Positions 5,229-10,133 of a DNA stretch of 10,133 bases are shown one piece after another (position 1 is the first letter of the stretch; each line of letters begins with the position of its first letter). The position numbers were made by a program, and so were the translations under genes. The stretch is from NCBI GenBank assembly GCA_032095175.1, contig DAMCZI010000079.1, positions 1 to 10,133 on the forward strand, read 5' to 3'. The notes beneath the pieces are model-generated. The model was not told the origin of the DNA. It ran no database searches and saw only the letters and a program-made list of their open reading frames with translations. Source of the stretch: DAMCZI01 sp032095175. GTDB lineage: Bacteria > Bacillota > Clostridia > Clostridiales > Caloramatoraceae.

Positions 5229-6914
5229 ATGTACGCAAGTCAATTGTTAGGTATAGTAAATCTAATATTTACGACCATAATTGGTCTTTACTTTTATAAT
5301 CTTCTTAAAGGTCAGCAGAGCAACAAGGTTTATATTGAAAAGGAAAGCAAAAAGGAGCTTGAGAAGCTTAAAAAAATGAGGGAGACATGTCTTACAGAAC
5401 CTCTTTCGGAAAAAACTAGGCCTTCATCCTTTGAAGAGATAATAGGACAGGGAAGAGGAATCAAAGCTCTTAAAGCAGCTCTTTGTGGGCCTAATCCACA
5501 GCATGTTATAATTTATGGACCTCCTGGTGTAGGGAAAACTGCTGCTGCAAGGCTTGTGCTGGAGGAAGCAAAGAGAAATCCGATTTCGCCTTTTAAAGTT
5601 GATGCTAAATTTATAGAAGTAGATGCAACAACAGTTCGATTTGATGATAGGGGTATTGCAGATCCCCTAATTGGTTCGGTACATGATCCAATCTATCAGG
5701 GTGCCGGAGCAATGGGTGTTGCAGGAATACCTCAGCCGAAACCAGGTGCAGTTACAAAAGCACATGGGGGAATGCTATTTTTGGATGAAATAGGTGAACT
5801 GCATCCTATACAGACAAATAAGCTTCTTAAGGTTCTAGAGGATAGAAGGGTATTTTTAGACAGTGTATATTACAGTTCTGAGGATCCCAATATCCCTACA
5901 CATATTAAGGATATATTCGATAATGGTCTTCCAGCGGATTTTAGGCTGGTTGGAGCAACTACTAAAAATCCAGAGGATTTATCTCCTGCAATAAGGTCAA
6001 GATGTGTCGAAATATACTTTAGAGCCCTTACCCCAGATGAAATAGAGGTTATTGCGAGAAATGCGGCTAAAAAGGGTGGATTCTTAATAGTTGATGAAGC
6101 TGTAAGGGAAGTAAGCAAGTATGCAAGCAACGGCAGAGAAGCAGTTAACATCATTCAGATAGCCGGAGGAATTGCAATAAATGAAAAAAGAAGAAATATA
6201 ACACTTGAAGATATTGAGTGGGTTATTGAAAGTGGATATTATAATCCAAGACCTGAGAAAAAGATTGAACCTTTGCCTCAGATTGGGTATGTAAACGGTC
6301 TTGCAGTTTATGGCCCCAATATGGGAACATTGCTGGAAATAGAAGCAACTGCTGTACCTGTAGAAGGAATGATAGGAAAGGTTAATGTTACAGGAATCAT
6401 AGATGAAGAGGAAACTGGGACCTATGGTAAAAAGTTTAGAAGAAAAAGTACATCAAGGGGCTCTGCTGAAAATGTTATAACAGTTTTAAGAAAATATCTT
6501 AACGTTGAGCCTAGAAAGTATGATATACATATAAACTTTCCCGGAGGAACTCCCATTGATGGCCCTTCTGCAGGAATAACAATGGTGTCTGCAATCTACA
6601 GCGCAATAACTATGACACCTGTAAATAATGAAGTGGCTATGACAGGAGAGATATCTATTAGAGGTTATGTAAAACCTATAGGTGGAATAATGGCAAAGAT
6701 TGAAGCAGCCAGAAAAGCAGGTGTTAAAAAAGTCATTATCCCCAAGGAAAATTGGCAGGAATCCTTTAAGGACATGGATATACAAATCATTCCAGTAGAA
6801 AGAATCGAAGAGGTAATAAAGGAAGCAATGATTGACAACAGCAAAAACACACATAATACGAAAAACAACGTTAACTCCAACATAGAGATTCTTTCAGCAG
6901 AAAGTGCTTCATAA
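5229..6914 (+). CDS. lonB: Membrane-anchored ATP-dependent protease LonB
   Basis: LonB is a Lon-family AAA+ serine-lysine protease of spore-forming Firmicutes. It lacks the long N-terminal substrate domain of LonA and has a membrane segment instead. The product is 561 residues, near the usual length. A hydrophobic segment at about 4-25 is followed by a charged coiled stretch (33-52). The AAA+ module shows Walker A GPPGVGKT (97-104) and Walker B MLFLDEIGE (182-190). The protease domain has catalytic Ser447 in DGPSAG and Lys490 in GGIMAK. The last 25 residues are rich in Asn, Thr and Ser and look disordered. AGGGAGGTG (5215-5223) is an excellent ribosome binding site for ATG 5229. In B. subtilis LonB acts in the forespore and helps restrain untimely sigma-G activity; the same role here is inference, supported by the sporulation-type promoter match upstream. 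It has a terminator before it and a GC-rich palindrome after it, so it is probably its own unit with some read-through. Confidence 0.93.
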   Translation: MYASQLLGIVNLIFTTIIGLYFYNLLKGQQSNKVYIEKESKKELEKLKKMRETCLTEPLSEKTRPSSFEEIIGQGRGIKALKAALCGPNPQHVIIYGPPGVGKTAAARLVLEEAKRNPISPFKVDAKFIEVDATTVRFDDRGIADPLIGSVHDPIYQGAGAMGVAGIPQPKPGAVTKAHGGMLFLDEIGELHPIQTNKLLKVLEDRRVFLDSVYYSSEDPNIPTHIKDIFDNGLPADFRLVGATTKNPEDLSPAIRSRCVEIYFRALTPDEIEVIARNAAKKGGFLIVDEAVREVSKYASNGREAVNIIQIAGGIAINEKRRNITLEDIEWVIESGYYNPRPEKKIEPLPQIGYVNGLAVYGPNMGTLLEIEATAVPVEGMIGKVNVTGIIDEEETGTYGKKFRRKSTSRGSAENVITVLRKYLNVEPRKYDIHINFPGGTPIDGPSAGITMVSAIYSAITMTPVNNEVAMTGEISIRGYVKPIGGIMAKIEAARKAGVKKVIIPKENWQESFKDMDIQIIPVERIEEVIKEAMIDNSKNTHNTKNNVNSNIEILSAESAS

Positions 6915-6921
6915 TATAGGG

Positions 6922-6984
6922 ATAATACGTCGCAGAAATGCCAGGCACTTGCCACGTGCCTGGCATTTCTGCGACGCATAATAC
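6922..6984. repeat. GC-rich perfect palindrome flanked by 7-bp direct repeats (REP/MITE-like)
   Basis: The arms 6928-6948 and 6956-6976 form 21 uninterrupted base pairs with a 7-base loop (TTGCCAC). The 49 bases are 30/49 G+C, far richer than everything around. ATAATAC occurs at 6922-6928 and again at 6978-6984, directly flanking the hairpin like a target-site duplication; the left copy shares its final C with the stem. No T-run follows on the + strand, so it is not a standard terminator. The inner arm carries the core GCCAGGCAC/GTGCCTGGC, which reminds me of abundant palindromic repeats in several Firmicutes; that recollection is not verified. It lies 13 bases after the lonB stop codon and about 40 bases before the lonA -35 box. 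Confidence 0.7.
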
Positions 6985-7018
6985 CTAATTTATGAATTGG
7001 AGAAACTAAATGATAAAG

Positions 7019-7048
7019 TTGAAATATTTTCATATTATAATGTATAAT
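7019..7048 (+). promoter_or_regulatory. Sigma-A type promoter for lonA-engB
   Basis: TTGAAA (7019-7024), an 18-base spacer and a perfect TATAAT (7043-7048). Transcription should begin near 7055, giving a leader of about 45 bases. A further TATAAT at 7036-7041 is too close to this -35 box. The leader carries a palindrome TCTCTAGAGA (7079-7088), and ATCTC (7078-7082) can pair with GAGAT (7090-7094), covering part of the ribosome binding site. No CtsR or CIRCE heat-shock operator is visible. Confidence 0.6.
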
Positions 7049-7100
7049 AGTATAAGTCGTCATTTAAATGGGAACATATCTCTAGAGAGGAGATGATAGA

Positions 7101-9419
7101 ATGGAAGAAATAAAAGATAATATAGTACCTCTTTTACCTATAAGAGGTATAACGATATTTCCACATATGGTACTTCACTTTGATGTAGGAAGGGCCAAAT
7201 CAATTTTAGCTTTGGAAGAAGCAATGGTAAGGAACCAGGTTATATTTTTAGTAACTCAAAAGGATCACAGCATAGAAGACCCTGGTGTAGAGGATATATA
7301 CAGGATAGGTACTGTTTCAAAAATAAAGCAGATTCTTAAGTTGCCAGGGGATACTATAAGGGTTCTTGTTGAAGGACTTTATAGAGCAGAAATACAAGAG
7401 ATAATAAATGAAGAGCCATTCTTTGAGGCAAAGCTTGATATATATCAGGAAGAGGATGTAGAAAAGACTCCAAATGTTGAAGCATTAATGAGGCAGGCGG
7501 TTTCACATTTTGAAAGCTATACAAAGATAAGTAACTCAATTCCAGATGAAGTAATTACTACACTGGATGAAATTGAGCAGCCAGGTAAGCTTGCAGATGT
7601 AATAACATCATACCTTGTTTTGAAACAGGATATAAGGCAGGAGCTTCTTGAGGCTGTAAATCCTGTTGACAGGATAAAAAATCTTCTTGAGATATTGGCA
7701 AGGGAAATAGATATATTAAAGATTGAGAAGAAGATTGGGTTAAAGGTAAAAAGAAAAATTGATAAAATGCAAAAGGAATACTACCTTAGAGAGCAGCTAA
7801 AGGTAATTCAAGAGGAACTTGGAGATAAGGATGATATTCAGGCTGAGGTTGAAGAATATAAAAAGAAAATAAATAAGGGAAAACTCCCAAAGGAAGCCAA
7901 GGATAAAGCATTATATGAGCTTTCCAGACTTGAAAAGATGGGAACTGCTTCTCCAGAAGGAGGAGTTATAAGAACATACCTTGATTGGTTGGTTGAACTT
8001 CCATGGGGAAAGGAAACAAAGGATACAGAGGATATAAGCAAGGTAAGAGAGGTTTTAGAAAACGAGCACTATGGGCTTACAGATGTAAAGGAGAGAATTC
8101 TTGAATATCTTGCAGTAAGAAAGCTGAACAAAAGCATGAAGGGACCAATACTTTGTCTTGTTGGACCTCCTGGAGTAGGAAAGACATCAATAGCACGATC
8201 AATTGCAAATGCTATGGACAGAAAGTTTGTAAGGATGTCCCTTGGTGGTGTAAGGGATGAAGCTGAGATAAGAGGTCATAGAAGGACATACATAGGCTCA
8301 ATTCCGGGGAGAATAATATATGGAATGAAACAGGCAGGTTCTAAGAACCCTGTATTCCTGTTAGATGAAATAGATAAAATGAGTTCTGACTTCAAGGGAG
8401 ATCCAGCAGATGCACTTCTTGAAGTACTTGATGGAGAGCAGAACTTCAATTTTAGGGATCACTATGTTGAGGTTCCATTTGATTTATCAAGGGTACTTTT
8501 CATAACAACAGCAAATACCCTTGATACCATTCCAAGACCATTAATGGATAGAATGGAAGTAATAGATATATCAGGATATACAGATGAAGAGAAAGCCAGC
8601 ATATGCAGTAGATATTTAGTTTCAAGACAACTTAAAGAGAATGGTTTAACAGTAGATAACATTTCGATTTCTGATAAGGTTATAAAGGACGTTATAAATT
8701 TGTATACGAGGGAATCGGGAGTTAGAAGTCTTGAAAGAAAGATAGGAGCAATATGCAGAAAGGCAGCAATAGAAATAGCAGAAAACCCAAATAAAAAGGT
8801 TAGGGTTACACAGCAGAATCTCTCTAAATATCTTGGAACTCCAAGATACAAGTTTGAGGAGAAGGCAGGTAAGGATGAGATAGGAGTTGTTATGGGACTT
8901 GCATGGACTGCATATGGCGGTGATACCCTTCCAATTGAGGTTATGCCAATGCTTGGAAGTGGAAAGCTTGAATTAACTGGACAGTTAGGCGATGTTATGA
9001 AGGAATCTGCAAGGGCTGGATATAGCTATGTAAGAGCCCATGCAGCAGAATTTGGCATTGATGAGGAATTCTATAAGAAGATAGATGTCCATATACATGT
9101 TCCAGAAGGGGCTGTTCCTAAGGATGGGCCATCGGCAGGTGTTACAATGATAACTGCAATGGTATCGGCTCTTTCAAAAAAACCAGTTAGAAGCGATATT
9201 GCTATGACAGGTGAAATTACACTTACAGGAAGAGTTCTTCCAATTGGAGGGGTAAAGGAAAAATCCCTTGCAGCTTACAGAGCTGGAATCAGAGAGATTA
9301 TTCTTCCAGAAGAAAATAAAAAGGATATAGATAAAATACCAGACAACATAAAAAGAAAGGTTAATTTCCACTTTGCAGACAGGGTAGATAAGGTACTGGA
9401 GATTGCCCTTAGGAGGTAG
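7101..9419 (+). CDS. lon: ATP-dependent protease Lon (LonA)
   Basis: Lon is a cytosolic hexameric AAA+ protease that degrades damaged proteins and some short-lived regulators. The product is 772 residues, standard length. The N-terminal substrate domain (about 7-200, opening IVPLLPIRGITIFPHMVLHFDVGR) is followed by a coiled helical stretch (about 200-280). The AAA+ core has Walker A GPPGVGKT (355-362) and Walker B PVFLLDEIDK (417-426). The protease domain has catalytic Ser678 in KDGPSAG and Lys721 in GGVKEKSLAA. The domain order is that of LonA, unlike lonB upstream, so the two are paralogues in different architectures. AGGAGA (7088-7093) precedes ATG 7101 by 7 bases. Its own promoter is at 7019-7048. 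The last two codons, AGG AGG, followed by TAG, form the ribosome binding site of engB, so engB translation probably depends on lon translation. Confidence 0.97.
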   Translation: MEEIKDNIVPLLPIRGITIFPHMVLHFDVGRAKSILALEEAMVRNQVIFLVTQKDHSIEDPGVEDIYRIGTVSKIKQILKLPGDTIRVLVEGLYRAEIQEIINEEPFFEAKLDIYQEEDVEKTPNVEALMRQAVSHFESYTKISNSIPDEVITTLDEIEQPGKLADVITSYLVLKQDIRQELLEAVNPVDRIKNLLEILAREIDILKIEKKIGLKVKRKIDKMQKEYYLREQLKVIQEELGDKDDIQAEVEEYKKKINKGKLPKEAKDKALYELSRLEKMGTASPEGGVIRTYLDWLVELPWGKETKDTEDISKVREVLENEHYGLTDVKERILEYLAVRKLNKSMKGPILCLVGPPGVGKTSIARSIANAMDRKFVRMSLGGVRDEAEIRGHRRTYIGSIPGRIIYGMKQAGSKNPVFLLDEIDKMSSDFKGDPADALLEVLDGEQNFNFRDHYVEVPFDLSRVLFITTANTLDTIPRPLMDRMEVIDISGYTDEEKASICSRYLVSRQLKENGLTVDNISISDKVIKDVINLYTRESGVRSLERKIGAICRKAAIEIAENPNKKVRVTQQNLSKYLGTPRYKFEEKAGKDEIGVVMGLAWTAYGGDTLPIEVMPMLGSGKLELTGQLGDVMKESARAGYSYVRAHAAEFGIDEEFYKKIDVHIHVPEGAVPKDGPSAGVTMITAMVSALSKKPVRSDIAMTGEITLTGRVLPIGGVKEKSLAAYRAGIREIILPEENKKDIDKIPDNIKRKVNFHFADRVDKVLEIALRR
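9411..9416 (+). promoter_or_regulatory. engB ribosome binding site inside the lon coding end
   Basis: AGGAGG is both the two final arginine codons of lon and a perfect anti-16S match, 8 bases before ATG 9425. This decides the engB start: the ATG at 9420-9422 is in another frame and stops at once. A ribosome ending on lon sits exactly here, a typical arrangement for translational coupling. Confidence 0.85.
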
Positions 9420-9424
9420 ATGTT

Positions 9425-10018
9425 ATGATAATAAAGAAGGCAGATATAGAGGCAGTTGCAGTAACCCCTGGTCAATATCCAACACAGGGATATCCAGAAA
9501 TTGCCCTTGCAGGTAGATCCAATGTTGGAAAGTCTTCGCTAATAAATACGCTGGTAAATAGAAAGGCTCTGGCTAGAACCAGCGGCACACCAGGAAAAAC
9601 AAGGACGATAAACTTCTACAACATAAATGATTCAATTTACTTTGTAGACTTACCTGGGTATGGATATGCAAAGGTTTCCAAGGAGGAAAAGGCAAAATGG
9701 GCAAAAATGATAGAGGAATACCTTCATTACAGGGAAGAATTAAAGCTTGTAATAATGCTCATTGATATAAGACATGAACCTACAAAGGACGATGTAATGA
9801 TGTTTGAGTGGATGAAAGCATCAGGAAGAAGAATGGTTGTTGTTGCAACAAAGGCTGATAAGCTTACAAGAAATCAATTGAACAAGAGCATTGTAGTTAT
9901 TAAAAAAACCCTGCCAATGAATGAGGAAGACATTTTTATACCATTTTCCTCAGAGTCTAAGATTGGAAAAGATGAATTATGGAGTATAATTGAAACCTAT
10001 ACTCAAAATGAACAGTAA
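9425..10018 (+). CDS. engB: Ribosome biogenesis GTP-binding protein EngB (YsxC/YihA)
   Basis: EngB is a small essential GTPase of the TrmE-Era-EngA-YihA-Septin group that assists late assembly of the 50S ribosomal subunit. The product is 197 residues, the usual length. The GTPase motifs are complete and in order: G1 GRSNVGKS (30-37), G2 in RTSGTPGKTR (Thr55 region), G3 DLPGYG (75-80), G4 TKAD (142-145) and G5 SSESK (175-179). The GKTRTINFYNI segment and YGYAKV after G3 are typical of this subfamily. There are no membrane segments. It starts 5 bases after the lon stop codon and uses an AGGAGG site inside lon, so the two are co-transcribed and probably translationally coupled. A terminator follows the stop codon. 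Confidence 0.97.
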   Translation: MIIKKADIEAVAVTPGQYPTQGYPEIALAGRSNVGKSSLINTLVNRKALARTSGTPGKTRTINFYNINDSIYFVDLPGYGYAKVSKEEKAKWAKMIEEYLHYREELKLVIMLIDIRHEPTKDDVMMFEWMKASGRRMVVVATKADKLTRNQLNKSIVVIKKTLPMNEEDIFIPFSSESKIGKDELWSIIETYTQNEQ

Positions 10019-10032
10019 AGTATAGTTTATAA

Positions 10033-10073
10033 AAAGCCAGAAATTGACACAAAAATTTCTGGCTTTGTTTTTA
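10033..10073. terminator. Bidirectional intrinsic terminator after engB
   Basis: AAAGCCAGAAATT (10033-10045) pairs perfectly with 10054-10066 (13 bp) around an 8-base loop. The + strand tail is TTT-G-TTTTT. On the minus strand the same stem ends in a run of five T before ATAAAC, so it can stop transcription arriving from the right as well. It ends the lonA-engB unit. Confidence 0.9.
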
Positions 10074-10082
10074 TAAGCCTAT

Positions 10083-10126
10083 ATTAATCGCACTAAAGAT
10101 TTTACATTGGGTGTTGTGCGATTAAT
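10083..10126. repeat. 11-bp inverted repeat at the right edge
   Basis: ATTAATCGCAC (10083-10093) and GTGCGATTAAT (10116-10126) are perfectly complementary around a 22-base loop. No T-run follows, and the engB terminator lies immediately before, so this is not needed for termination. It may be an operator or leader structure of whatever gene lies to the right. Its layout resembles the inner tier of the repeat at 1136-1177 (11-bp arms that open ATTA and close AC, a loop beginning TAA and containing TTGG). Confidence 0.6.
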
Positions 10127-10133
10127 GAATCAA

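Noticed and set aside
7010..7096. A 28-codon reading frame (ATG 7010 to TGA 7094-7096) with GGAG upstream, ending 4 bases before lonA; considered as a leader peptide.
   Set aside because: It spans the lonA -35 and -10 boxes, so the lonA transcript starting near 7055 would lack its start. Its composition looks like translated promoter DNA.
1619..7100. CtsR heptad repeats or CIRCE elements before tig, clpP, lonB and lonA.
   Set aside because: Searched by eye for GGTCAAA/TTTGACC pairs and for TTAGCACTC/GAGTGCTAA; none was seen in the intergenic regions.
1748..10018. The possibility that the tig-to-engB block is a new defence or other undescribed system.
   Set aside because: Every gene is a recognisable housekeeping proteostasis or ribosome-assembly gene with intact motifs and in an order known from clostridia.

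Overview
The window looks like chromosomal DNA from a low-GC, Gram-positive, endospore-forming anaerobe of the Clostridium type. The evidence is strong AT bias, strong AGGAGG-type ribosome binding sites, TTG starts, and the gene order tig-clpP-clpX-lonB-lonA-engB, which I know as a conserved clostridial block. All seven genuine genes after the first non-coding stretch, and the first gene too, are on the + strand.

Region by region: 1-268 is non-coding, with small repeats and the ribosome binding site of the first gene. A TIM-barrel sugar-phosphate isomerase/epimerase-like protein lies at 269-1051. The 222-base gap to the next gene holds a weak hairpin, a plausible vegetative promoter and a long three-tier inverted repeat. 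A 114-codon gene of unknown function at 1274-1618 begins with TTG and resembles the DUF2283 fold. The proteostasis block then runs tig (1748-3040), clpP (3090-3677) and clpX (3695-5002), and closes with a strong intrinsic terminator. lonB (5229-6914) follows a 226-base control region with a sigma-G-like promoter match and a 17-bp inverted repeat. A GC-rich 21-bp perfect hairpin flanked by 7-bp direct repeats separates lonB from lonA (7101-9419), which has its own sigma-A-type promoter. The last two codons of lonA are also the ribosome binding site of the GTPase gene engB (9425-10018). A bidirectional terminator follows, and then a second, unassigned inverted repeat at the right edge.

Together the genes cover protein birth and destruction. 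Trigger factor meets nascent chains at the ribosome, ClpX unfolds substrates into ClpP, LonB and LonA are two ATP-fuelled serine-lysine proteases, and EngB assists assembly of the large ribosomal subunit. The signals suggest at least three transcription units: tig-clpP-clpX, lonB (possibly forespore-linked), and lonA-engB.

I found no undescribed multi-gene system. The protein-coding content is ordinary. The parts worth a second look are non-coding: the mobile-looking palindrome between lonB and lonA, the sporulation-type promoter match before lonB, and the long inverted repeats at 1120-1206, 5121-5184 and 10083-10126.
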